DNA from: JBKPHS01 sp046729975
Lineage (GTDB): Bacteria > Actinomycetota > Thermoleophilia > Solirubrobacterales > Thermoleophilaceae
Length of the DNA: 9,772 bases
Direction: 5' to 3'
Assembly (NCBI GenBank): GCA_046729975.1
Contig: JBKPHS010000149.1
Location: forward strand, 1 to 9,772
The notes under the pieces were generated by a model that was not told where the DNA came from, did not search any database, and worked only from the letters and a program-made list of their open reading frames with translations. Of this stretch, positions 1 through 6,040 are shown in pieces (the stretch's first letter is position 1; each line of letters begins with the position of its first letter). The position numbers were made by a program, and so were the translations under genes.

Positions 1-978
1 CGAGTCGCGCACGTCGTCGGAGTCGCGCTTGAAGGTGAGCCCGAGCACGGCCACCTTGCGGTCGCGTAGCGAGTCGCCCAGCCTTCGCTTGAGGCCCTGG
101 ACGAGGAACAGCGGCACGCTCTCGTGCACGCGGGAGACCGCGAGCAGCATTCCCGGGGCGCTCGAGCGCTCCTCCGAGAATGCGAAGTCCTTCCTGAGGC
201 AGGTGCCGGCGGTGAGACCAGGCGCCGCGATGCCGCCACGCGGGTAGTCGCGGTTGATCAGGTCGATGACCTCGAAGACGTTCGCGCCGTACTGCTCGCA
301 GTTCATCATCAGCAGGTTCGGCAGCGCGAAGTTCGTGTAGCGGAGGATGTTGGTCCAGATCTTCGCCAGCTCGGCCTGTACCGGAGTCGTCTGCACGATC
401 TCGGCGCCGAAGACCTCGAACAGCTCGCCGGCGCGTGCGCCCGAGCCTGTGCCGACGCCGCCCACGATCGTCGGCAGGGTGCGGATCTCCTCGAGGAAGT
501 TGTTGACCGCGATGCGCTCCGGCACGTGCGCGACGAACACGTCCTCGCCCGCCATGAAGCCGCGGCGCTGCTCGATGTAGCCGGCCACCCAGTCGGTGGT
601 GCCCGGCGCGACGGTCGAGCGCAGGATCAGCGTCTGGCCCTCGTGCAGCAGCGGCAGAAGGTCGTCGACCGCGCTGCGGATATCGGAGATGTCGATCTCG
701 ATGTGGGAGAACGCCGGCGTGCCGATCGTGAGCACGATGTGCTGCACATCCACCGCGTCCTGGAGCCGCTGCGTCAGCTCGAGGTTGCCGCTGGGCAATA
801 CCCGCTCGAGCAGCTCCTGGGTGCCGGTCTCCTCGAACGGCATGGTGCCGGAGCGGATCGACTCGAGCACGCGGTCCTGCCTGTCGACGCCCACGACGCG
901 CAGCCCGCGATCGGCGAACGACAGCGCGAGCGGGAGGCCGATCCGGCCAAGCCCGACGACCGCGACGCTCTCAGCCAT
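1..978 (-). CDS. Nucleotide-sugar dehydrogenase (UDP-Glc/UDP-ManNAc dehydrogenase family), C-terminus cut by window edge
   Basis: Cytosolic NAD-dependent enzyme that oxidises the C6 hydroxyl of a UDP-sugar to a uronic acid in two steps. The 326 visible residues start at ATG 978. They show the N-terminal NAD-binding Rossmann motif VAVVGLGRIGLPLA (5-18) followed by an acidic strand end (GVD, 30-32). The family motif STVAPGTT is at 121-128 and HVPERI at 151-156. The central helix AELAKIWTN (202-210) carries the conserved Lys206. The catalytic Cys260 lies in the loop PGLTAGTCLRKD. The C-terminal UDP-binding domain begins at about 300, with GLTFKRDSDDVRDS at 313-326. Most family members have about 410-440 residues, so around 90-110 are missing to the left. 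The ERIA..NFLEEIRTLPTIVGG stretch looks more like UDP-ManNAc than UDP-glucose dehydrogenases, but substrate cannot be fixed by eye. It lies 16 bp downstream of the GT26 gene, probably in one transcript. No clear Shine-Dalgarno is seen. Confidence 0.93.
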   Translation of the reverse strand, partial: MAESVAVVGLGRIGLPLALSFADRGLRVVGVDRQDRVLESIRSGTMPFEETGTQELLERVLPSGNLELTQRLQDAVDVQHIVLTIGTPAFSHIEIDISDIRSAVDDLLPLLHEGQTLILRSTVAPGTTDWVAGYIEQRRGFMAGEDVFVAHVPERIAVNNFLEEIRTLPTIVGGVGTGSGARAGELFEVFGAEIVQTTPVQAELAKIWTNILRYTNFALPNLLMMNCEQYGANVFEVIDLINRDYPRGGIAAPGLTAGTCLRKDFAFSEERSSAPGMLLAVSRVHESVPLFLVQGLKRRLGDSLRDRKVAVLGLTFKRDSDDVRDS

Positions 979-994
979 GCCGGAAGCTTAGGTT

Positions 995-1828
995 CTAGGC
1001 CCGCCGCAGTCGCTCGCGCACGAGCTGCCGGGCGAAGGCGGCGAGGAAGAGCGGGTTGTAGTACAGGTAGCGCGGCAGCAGGCGCTTCGGCTCCTGCGCG
1101 ATGCGGTAGGTCCACTCGAGGCCTCGGTCCTGCATCCAGCCGGGCGCCTGCGAGATCCGCTCCGCGTGGAAGTCGAACGCCGCGCCGACGGCCGCCATCA
1201 CCGGCACGTCGAGGTGCTCGCGCATGCGCGCCATCCACTTCTCCTGCTTCGGCACGCCGATCCCCACCCACAGCACGTCGGGCTTTGCGGCGTTGATGTG
1301 CTCGATCACCGCCCGCTCCTCCTCACCGTCGAGCGAGCGGAAGGGCGGCGAGTAGCCGCCCACGATCTCGATCCCCCGGTGGCGGCGGCGGAGATTCAGC
1401 GCAAGCTGCATCAGCGAGCCCTGGTCTCGGCCGCCGTAGAGCCAGACGCGGTGGCCGCGCTCGGCGCAGCGAGCGCTGTAGCGCTGCATCAGCTCGGGGC
1501 CGTAGACCCGGTTGTGCAGCTGTTCGCCGAGCAGGTTCGCGGCCCAGACGAGCGGCATCCCGTCAGGCACCGTCAGGGTCGAGCCGGTAACCGCCGCGTG
1601 CATCTCCGGGTCGGACTGGCTGACCATCACGGCGTGGACCGCGACCGCGCAGACGTAGCCGGGCTCGCGGCGGGCGATCATGCCGTCCATCACGTCCATC
1701 GCCTGCGCGTAGTCGGTCATCGCGATCGGGATGCCGAGGATGTCGCGCGTCCGCACGTCCTCCGGGCGCGGCAGGGCCGCGCCGCCGGGCACCGCTCTCG
1801 CGATCGGTTGTGTGTGCTGCTCGGGCAT
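995..1828 (-). CDS. WecG/TagA/CpsF-family glycosyltransferase (GT26)
   Basis: Transfers N-acetylmannosamine or its uronic acid from a UDP donor to an undecaprenyl-PP-linked acceptor at the inner membrane face. The 277 residues match the family's usual 240-280. Visible motifs: GIPIAMTDY near the start (32-40), TVPDGMPLVWA (86-96) with Asp89 in the place of the catalytic Asp of TagA, VWLYGG (128-133), the hallmark GIGVPKQEKWM (189-199), VGAAFDFHAERISQAPGWMQ (214-233) and the C-terminal appendage GLEWTYRIAQEPKRL (236-250) that mediates membrane contact in the family. The ATG at 1828 leaves about 28 variable residues before the fold, and no closer start looks better. The Thr-x-Asn motif usual near the N-terminus is not evident: this part reads CAVAVHAVM (60-68). 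It sits just upstream of the dehydrogenase gene, which suggests that the latter makes its donor. Family is sure; exact sugar is inference. Confidence 0.93.
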   Translation of the reverse strand: MPEQHTQPIARAVPGGAALPRPEDVRTRDILGIPIAMTDYAQAMDVMDGMIARREPGYVCAVAVHAVMVSQSDPEMHAAVTGSTLTVPDGMPLVWAANLLGEQLHNRVYGPELMQRYSARCAERGHRVWLYGGRDQGSLMQLALNLRRRHRGIEIVGGYSPPFRSLDGEEERAVIEHINAAKPDVLWVGIGVPKQEKWMARMREHLDVPVMAAVGAAFDFHAERISQAPGWMQDRGLEWTYRIAQEPKRLLPRYLYYNPLFLAAFARQLVRERLRRA

Positions 1829-1909
1829 GAGGTCGGCGGTCGGGTCTTCCGTCAGGAACAGGCGTCCGTGCGCCGTCCGGGATAGGCCCCTGCATCCGTC
1901 CGGCCGGCA

Positions 1910-1915
1910 AGTCTA
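1910..1915 (-). promoter_or_regulatory. Candidate -10 element (TAGACT) for the GT26-dehydrogenase unit
   Basis: Read on the minus strand the hexamer is TAGACT, fitting the actinobacterial TAnnnT consensus. A start site 6-8 nt downstream would give a leader of roughly 75 nt before the ATG at 1828. There is no convincing -35 hexamer at the standard spacing: the sequence there reads GCGAAA, the edge of a direct-repeat copy. This is a six-base match, so the evidence is weak. Confidence 0.25.
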
Positions 1916-1930
1916 GCCGCTTCGGGCGGC
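1916..1930 (-). terminator. Candidate hairpin terminator downstream of the flippase gene
   Basis: GCCGC (1916-1920) and GCGGC (1926-1930) can form a 5-bp all-GC stem with a five-base loop, about 70 nt past the flippase stop codon. There is no U-tract on the minus strand, so at best it is a U-less hairpin as often proposed for high-GC actinobacteria. Such short GC stems arise easily by chance at this composition. Confidence 0.22.
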
Positions 1931-1969
1931 CCTTTCGCGTTCTGGGCCATCGCTTGCGTCGGCCCTTTC
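1927..1969. repeat. 10-bp direct repeat, two copies 33 bp apart
   Basis: CGGCCCTTTC occurs exactly at 1927-1936 and 1960-1969 (GAAAGGGCCG on the minus strand, the direction of the flanking genes). The start-to-start distance of 33 bp is close to three helical turns, and both copies lie just upstream of the TAGACT hexamer. I did not notice the repeat elsewhere in the window. Paired sites on one helix face would suit a regulator, but no known operator is recognised. Confidence 0.45.
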
Positions 1970-1999
1970 AACCCCACCGGGGCGGGAATGTTTCGACGG

Positions 2000-3478
2000 T
2001 CAGGCGCGGCGCGCGGACGCCCGCGGGGTGAGCGCGTCGCGCACCTCCGGCGGGATCAGCCGCGTTGCCCACGCCACCGTCAGGAAGATGCCCCCGGCGA
2101 GGACCGCCGCCAGCGCGGCCGGCAGTCCGGGAAAGGCCGCGACCGCACCGGCGAGCCCCGACGCGAGCACCACCTTCCACACAAAGCCGAGCCGGGGCGC
2201 GGCGCCGTTGCGGCGCAGCATCGCGAAGAGGACGGCCGCCAGCAGCGTCTCCGCGGCCACGGCGGCCACGCCCGCGCCCTCGGCGCCCAGCGCCGGGATC
2301 AGGATCAGGCCGAGCGCGATCACCGCGGCCAGTGCGACGGCGTTCGCGACGGCGACTGAGCGCTGCCGGCGGATCGAGATCAGGCCGAGCTGCCAGGCCT
2401 GTCCGAGGAACAGGCCGAGGAGCGCGAACGCCTGTATCCGGAGCACGGGCGCGGCGCCGGCGTACTGGTCGCCGCCGAGCAGCTCGATGGCGGGCTCGGC
2501 CGCGATCGCGATCACGACGGCGAGCAGGGCGGACGCCGCGAGGCCGACCTCGGTCATGCGCTGGAGCACGTAGCCGAGGCGGCGCTCGTCGTCCTGGGCC
2601 GCGGCCGAGAGCACCGGTAGCGCCACGCCCATCACGATCGTTGGGATCCCGAGCAGGATCTCGAAGATCCGGAACGAGGTCGCGACGTACCCGGTCTCGA
2701 TCGCCGTAGCGACGAGCGAGGCGATGATCACGAGCGTCCTGAAGTAGACGACGTTGAGGGCAAGCGCTGCCGCCATCGGCAGCGCCTCGAACACGAGCAG
2801 CCGCAGCCGCTGGCGGCTGGCCTCGGGCCGCAGCCACCAGCGCCCGCCGATCAGCAGCGGCGAGGCGGCGAGCACGATCGCGCCCACCGCGATCTGGAGG
2901 GTGAAGAAGGGCAGTAGCGACGCGCCGGCGATCACGAGCGCCGCCATGCCGACCACCGTGACCGCCTGCTTGAGCAGCTCCGCAGCGGTCAGGCGCACGT
3001 TCCTGAGCTCGACTGACAGCGGCAGCATCAGCGTCGCCTGCGTGTTCACGAGCACCAGGCCCGCCCCGGCGAGCAGCGTCCCGTAGACCAGCGTGCTGTC
3101 GTAGCCCGCGACGAGCGCGAAGGCGGCTGCGAGCAGCACCCCCAAGGGCGTGAGAACGAGCCGCAGCGTTACGAGGTTCGCGAGCAGCCGCAGGCGCTCC
3201 TCGCCGGGCGGGGCGACCGCGAGCTCGCGCGCGCCGATCGCGGTTAGCCCGGCGTCCGTCACTCCGCTCACGATTCCGATCAGGGACATCACCGTCACGT
3301 AGCGGCCGAAATCGACGACGCCCAGGTAGCGCAGGAGGATGACCGAGGCGCCCGCCACGAGCAGGACCCCGGCCAGATAGCCCACGCCGCGGAGGGCGCT
3401 TCCGCGCACGACCTTCAGGCCGGTGTCGCCGGAGCGCAGGGCGTCCTCGCCTGGCGCCTGTGTCCCGGGACCTGGCAT
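2000..3478 (-). CDS. Wzx-type oligosaccharide flippase (MOP superfamily, polysaccharide biosynthesis protein)
   Basis: Integral membrane protein of 492 residues, predicted to move undecaprenyl-PP-linked glycan units from the cytoplasmic to the outer leaflet. About 12-14 hydrophobic segments can be read, e.g. near residues 31-51, 105-125, 129-155, 171-189, 191-212, 309-330, 345-368, 376-397, 400-421, 433-452 and 455-475. The first helix region with LLRYLGVVDFGRYVTVMSL (48-66) is the classic N-terminal signature of the polysaccharide_synt/MurJ-like fold (LG...G.Y). The length is typical. The start is ATG 3478; the first 20 residues are polar and poorly conserved-looking, and an in-frame GTG (codon 24) remains possible. 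It is divergent from the GT4 gene at 3500 with just 21 bp between start codons. Being the only transporter in the window, it probably exports the glycan made by the surrounding transferases. Confidence 0.93.
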   Translation of the reverse strand: MPGPGTQAPGEDALRSGDTGLKVVRGSALRGVGYLAGVLLVAGASVILLRYLGVVDFGRYVTVMSLIGIVSGVTDAGLTAIGARELAVAPPGEERLRLLANLVTLRLVLTPLGVLLAAAFALVAGYDSTLVYGTLLAGAGLVLVNTQATLMLPLSVELRNVRLTAAELLKQAVTVVGMAALVIAGASLLPFFTLQIAVGAIVLAASPLLIGGRWWLRPEASRQRLRLLVFEALPMAAALALNVVYFRTLVIIASLVATAIETGYVATSFRIFEILLGIPTIVMGVALPVLSAAAQDDERRLGYVLQRMTEVGLAASALLAVVIAIAAEPAIELLGGDQYAGAAPVLRIQAFALLGLFLGQAWQLGLISIRRQRSVAVANAVALAAVIALGLILIPALGAEGAGVAAVAAETLLAAVLFAMLRRNGAAPRLGFVWKVVLASGLAGAVAAFPGLPAALAAVLAGGIFLTVAWATRLIPPEVRDALTPRASARRA

Positions 3479-3483
3479 GGCCG

Positions 3484-3495
3484 CTTATCGTGGCA
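3484..3495. promoter_or_regulatory. Candidate overlapping bidirectional -10 region between flippase and GT4 genes
   Basis: Plus strand TATCGT (3486-3491) fits TAnnnT and ends 8 nt before the GTG at 3500. On the minus strand the same bases give CACGAT (3492-3487), fitting the looser nAnnnT, also ending 8 nt before the ATG at 3478. Both placements are about right for leaderless transcripts, and neither gene has a Shine-Dalgarno. Support is only motif and spacing; no -35 is recognisable. Confidence 0.3.
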
Positions 3496-3499
3496 GCCC

Positions 3500-4594
3500 G
3501 TGCCGCTGACAATAGGCATCGACGCTCGCGCTGCGGCCGAAGTCCCGGCTGGCCGCGGCCGCTACGTGCGCGAGCTGCTCCGGCATCTCGCGCGGCTCGA
3601 CACCCGACACGAGTTCCGCCTCTACGCCCGCGCGCCGTGGGACTGCGACGAGCTCGCGGAGCGCTTCGGCTGGCGACTCGTGCGCGACGGGGAGCCGCGC
3701 TGGCAGCTCCGAGCCGCGTGGGCGGCGAGCCGGGAGTGCGATGTTTTCCTGGCCACGAACACCTATCTGATGGCGGCTTTGCTGCGGGTCCCGTCGCTCG
3801 CGGTCGTGTTCGACATGGTCCCCTTCCACCCCGACCTCGGCGCGCCGCGCGGCAGCCTCGCCGAGCGAGCGACGCTCCGCCTGGCGGTGCGCCGAGCGGC
3901 TGCGCTGCTCGCCATCTCGGAGGCCACGCGCGAGGAGCTCGTCCGGCGCTTCCCGCGCGCGGCCGCGAAGACGCGCGTGACGCCGCTCGGCGCGGACGAG
4001 TCTTTCGCGCGCGACGGCTCGGATCCCCCCGCGGTGCTCGCTCGCCACGGCATCGAGCGGCCATACGTGCTTGCCACCGGAACGCTCGAGCCCCGCAAGA
4101 ACCTGCCGCGCTTGATCGAGGCCTTCGCGGGGCTGCCCGGCGAGCTGCGCGACCGCTTCGAGCTCTGCCTCGCCGGCACGCCGGGATGGGGCACCGACGC
4201 GACCTTCGACGCTATCGCCCGCTACCGCGACTTCGTGCGCCCGCTCGGCTACGTGCCGGACGCCGACCTCCCGGCGCTCTACCGCGGCGCCGAGCTCTTC
4301 TGTTACCCGTCGCTGCATGAGGGCTTCGGGCTGCCGGTGCTCGAGGCTATGCAGTGCGGCACGGCCGTTCTGACCTCGGCCGCGTCGAGCCTGCCCGAGG
4401 TGGGCGGCGACGCCGTGCGCTACGTCGATCCCCGCGACGCCGCCGGGATCCGCGACGCCCTCGCCGAGCTCCTGGCCGACCCGGCGCAGCGAGAGGAGCT
4501 CGCGCGCCGCGGGCCCGCGCGGGCGGCGCTGTTCAGCTGGCGGCGCACGGCCGAGCAGACGCTCGCGGCGATCGAGTCCGCAGTCAGCGCGTGA
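3500..4594 (+). CDS. GT4-family glycosyltransferase (GT-B fold)
   Basis: Predicted retaining glycosyltransferase that adds a sugar from a nucleotide donor to the growing lipid-linked oligosaccharide in the cytoplasm. 364 residues, normal for GT4. The GTG start is chosen because the first Rossmann strand begins directly after it (LTIGIDARA, 3-11), followed by the glycine-containing acceptor loop GRGRYVREL (18-26). The donor domain opens at about 185: VLATGTLEPRKNLPRLIEAF (190-209) holds the Arg/Lys pair that contacts donor phosphates, GYVPDADLPALY (250-261) is typical, and HEGFGLPVLEAM (273-284) contains the E-x7-E motif, Glu274 and Glu282. SLPEVGGDAVRYVDP (297-311) follows. Its stop overlaps the stop of the minus-strand methyltransferase by 11 bp. 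It resembles the GT4 genes at 6041 and 8268 and probably shares ancestry with them. Donor and acceptor are unknown. Confidence 0.93.
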   Translation: MPLTIGIDARAAAEVPAGRGRYVRELLRHLARLDTRHEFRLYARAPWDCDELAERFGWRLVRDGEPRWQLRAAWAASRECDVFLATNTYLMAALLRVPSLAVVFDMVPFHPDLGAPRGSLAERATLRLAVRRAAALLAISEATREELVRRFPRAAAKTRVTPLGADESFARDGSDPPAVLARHGIERPYVLATGTLEPRKNLPRLIEAFAGLPGELRDRFELCLAGTPGWGTDATFDAIARYRDFVRPLGYVPDADLPALYRGAELFCYPSLHEGFGLPVLEAMQCGTAVLTSAASSLPEVGGDAVRYVDPRDAAGIRDALAELLADPAQREELARRGPARAALFSWRRTAEQTLAAIESAVSA

Positions 4595-5420
4595 GCGAGG
4601 CGCAGACGAGGGCGGCCGCTGCCGGCGAGCCCTCGCCGTAGCTGCGCGTCTCGACCTCCCCCGCGGAGGCGGGGCGCCAGCCGGTTGCCGGATCGTGCGC
4701 GAAGTACTCGACCTCCACGACCGAGAGGCTCGCAGCGTCCGCTGCGCGCGCGAAGCTCGCGGGGCTGTACTGGCGGTGCCAGTCGAATCGGTGCTCGCGC
4801 CCGCCCGGCACGGTTACGAGCAGGCGCCCGCCCGGCCGCGTCACGCGTCCCAGCTCGCGCAGGGCGGCGACGTCGCCGTCCTCGTCGATGCGACGGCCCG
4901 ACTGGTCGAAGTAGATGCGGTTGTCGAGCCCGATGTGCTCGAGGGTCGAGATACAGACGGTCGCGTCGAAGGCGCCGTCCTCGAACGGCAGCGAGCGGAT
5001 GTCGGCGACCGTCGAGCGCACGTTCCGCAGCTCGAACGGCACGAGGTCCACGCCCGTCAGCTCGCCCACCGGGAGCCTCACGAGCAGGTGCTGGTAGGCG
5101 GCGGGGGCGAAGGCGGTGCCCACGTCGAGCAGCCGCGGCGTGCCGGGCTCAACGCGCCTGAGCACCCACGGCACCTCGACGACGCGCTCGGTCAGGCCGG
5201 CGCCGCCGGCCGGCAGCGGGCGACCCCGCGTGACGGCGGCGTCGATAGCCGCCTCCTCGTGGAAGTGCCGGCGCGTCTGCGCGGAGGCGAGATAGACCGG
5301 CAGGTATGCCGCTATCCCAACGAGCCGGGACAGCGGCTGGGGCAGCGCCACTCGCAGCCGCGAAAACGCCCGCCGCACGGGCTCGAGAAGCCGCCTCATG
5401 AGGCGACCACGGTAGTCCAT
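4584..5420 (-). CDS. Class I SAM-dependent methyltransferase (Methyltransf_11-like)
   Basis: 278 residues with a Rossmann methyltransferase core in the middle. Motif I is LLDVGTAFAPAAYQ (97-110), which keeps Asp99 and Gly101 but lacks the usual later glycines. The acidic residue binding the ribose is Asp125 (LTGVDL). Motif III/IV follows as ADIRSLPFEDGAFD (139-152), with STLEHIG at 158-164 and RPGGRLLVTVPGG at 195-207. The N-terminal 75 residues hold a basic stretch and a moderately hydrophobic segment (LVGIAAYLPVYLAS, 33-46) that may touch the membrane. It lies 32 bp downstream of the second methyltransferase on the same strand, so the two are likely cotranscribed. In a glycan locus the substrate may be a sugar hydroxyl or a chain end, but that is context only. 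ATG 5420 has GGGG immediately upstream; codon 8 (ATG) is an alternative start. Confidence 0.88.
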   Translation of the reverse strand: MDYRGRLMRRLLEPVRRAFSRLRVALPQPLSRLVGIAAYLPVYLASAQTRRHFHEEAAIDAAVTRGRPLPAGGAGLTERVVEVPWVLRRVEPGTPRLLDVGTAFAPAAYQHLLVRLPVGELTGVDLVPFELRNVRSTVADIRSLPFEDGAFDATVCISTLEHIGLDNRIYFDQSGRRIDEDGDVAALRELGRVTRPGGRLLVTVPGGREHRFDWHRQYSPASFARAADAASLSVVEVEYFAHDPATGWRPASAGEVETRSYGEGSPAAAALVCASLTR

Positions 5421-5452
5421 CCCCTGAGACGAGATCGAGCCGGCCGCGGGCG

Positions 5453-6004
5453 CTACTTGACCAGGACGACCTCGACGTTGGACGCTGGGAACAGGCGGGA
5501 GAGGAACGTCTCCTCATAGAACGCCTGGATGCCCGGCCGTAGGTTCACGAGCACCTCGACCAGGTAGTTCCAGGGCTGCCAGCGGTAGCGGTGGAACGTC
5601 AGCCGCGCGGACTCCACGCGGCTGAACTGGAAGTCGAAGTAGTAGGAGCGATCGCCGTAGGGACTCTGCCCGGCGAAGAACGAGAGGGTCTCGACCGAGA
5701 ACGCCGTGCGGTGGGTGGGATCGAGGTAGACCGCCCGTGAGCTGAAGTGCGGCGACCTGATCCAAATCCGCCCGCCAGGCCTGAGGATCCGGTGCAGCTC
5801 GCGCAGCACGGGCACGTAGTCGAGGTGCTCGAGAACGTCCTGGCACACGATTTCGCCGAACTGATCGTCCTCGAACGGGAGCGGCAGCCGCGTCAGGTCG
5901 TGCACGACGTCGACGCCGGGTAGGGGCGCCGAGTCGAGGTTGACGTAGCCGCCGCGGATGTCGTGCCCGCAGCCAAGATTGAGCCTCTCCGCCGTCGCAG
6001 CCAT
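5453..6004 (-). CDS. Small class I SAM-dependent methyltransferase
   Basis: 183 residues from ATG 6004. The protein starts almost directly with motif I, LNLGCGHDIRGGYVNLD (8-24), where GCG binds SAM and Asp24 should hold the ribose. HDLTRLPLPFEDDQFGEIV (35-53) and CQDVLEHL (54-61) form the following core, then LRPGGRIWIRSPHFSS (75-90) and LDPTHRTAFSVETLSFF (94-110). This DPTHR-type pattern occurs in small methyltransferases found beside sugar transferases. The reading frame stays open upstream to about 6751, but that part is antisense to a clear GT4 gene and shows nothing methyltransferase-like, so it is excluded. It is the first gene of a two-gene methyltransferase unit and divergent from the GT4 gene at 6041. 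The substrate is unknown; a sugar O-methylation is a reasonable guess from context. Confidence 0.88.
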   Translation of the reverse strand: MAATAERLNLGCGHDIRGGYVNLDSAPLPGVDVVHDLTRLPLPFEDDQFGEIVCQDVLEHLDYVPVLRELHRILRPGGRIWIRSPHFSSRAVYLDPTHRTAFSVETLSFFAGQSPYGDRSYYFDFQFSRVESARLTFHRYRWQPWNYLVEVLVNLRPGIQAFYEETFLSRLFPASNVEVVLVK

Positions 6005-6014
6005 CTGCGGGCGC

Positions 6015-6020
6015 AGGCTA
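6015..6020 (-). promoter_or_regulatory. Candidate -10 element (TAGCCT) for the methyltransferase pair
   Basis: Minus-strand TAGCCT matches TAnnnT and ends 10 nt before the ATG at 6004, so a transcript would have a leader of only a few bases. No Shine-Dalgarno sits in the remaining space. A six-base motif alone, hence low confidence. Confidence 0.3.
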
Positions 6021-6028
6021 CCCACCCC

Positions 6029-6034
6029 TACGAT
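6029..6034 (+). promoter_or_regulatory. Candidate -10 element (TACGAT) for the GT4 gene at 6041
   Basis: TACGAT fits TAnnnT and ends 6 nt before the GTG start, the expected spacing for a leaderless mRNA beginning on the G of the start codon. It is 8 bp away from the oppositely oriented TAGCCT, so two polymerases could not occupy both sites at once. No -35 is recognised. Confidence 0.35.
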
Positions 6035-6040
6035 CCCGCC

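Larger units (their letters stand above)
1829..1999. other. 171-bp intergenic region with hairpin, 10-bp direct repeat and candidate promoter
   Basis: This is the longest non-coding stretch in the window, between the flippase stop (2000) and the GT26 start (1828), both on the minus strand. It holds a GC-rich hairpin (1916-1930), a CCCC-ACC-GGGG mini-hairpin (1972-1982), a 10-bp direct repeat (1927-1936 and 1960-1969) and a TAGACT hexamer on the minus strand (1915-1910). The likely role is termination of flippase transcripts and/or a new promoter for the GT26-dehydrogenase pair. I see no small ORF or structured RNA here that I would defend. Confidence 0.5.

Noticed and set aside
124..1296. 390-codon plus-strand open frame
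   Set aside because: Antisense to the dehydrogenase and GT26 genes, Arg/Ala/Asp-rich with no domain, while the minus strand gives recognisable motifs throughout.
1971..1986. CCCC-ACC-GGGG mini-hairpin right after the flippase stop
   Set aside because: Only four base pairs and a three-base loop with no U-run; too weak to call a terminator.
1968..4064. 698-codon minus-strand open frame
   Set aside because: Runs out of frame through the flippase and antisense through a GT4 gene; composition is Arg/Ala/Gly-rich as expected for a high-GC shadow.
3485..4318. 277-codon minus-strand open frame opposite the first GT4 gene
   Set aside because: Shadow of a well-supported GT4 gene, charged low-complexity protein.
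4607..4674. Two GC hairpins (CGAGGGC/GCCCTCG with 15-base loop; CCCCGC-GGAG-GCGGGG) as terminators of the first GT4 gene
   Set aside because: Both lie inside the methyltransferase coding region, have no U-tract, and such stems are frequent at this GC. Mentioned under the overlap finding but not listed as features.
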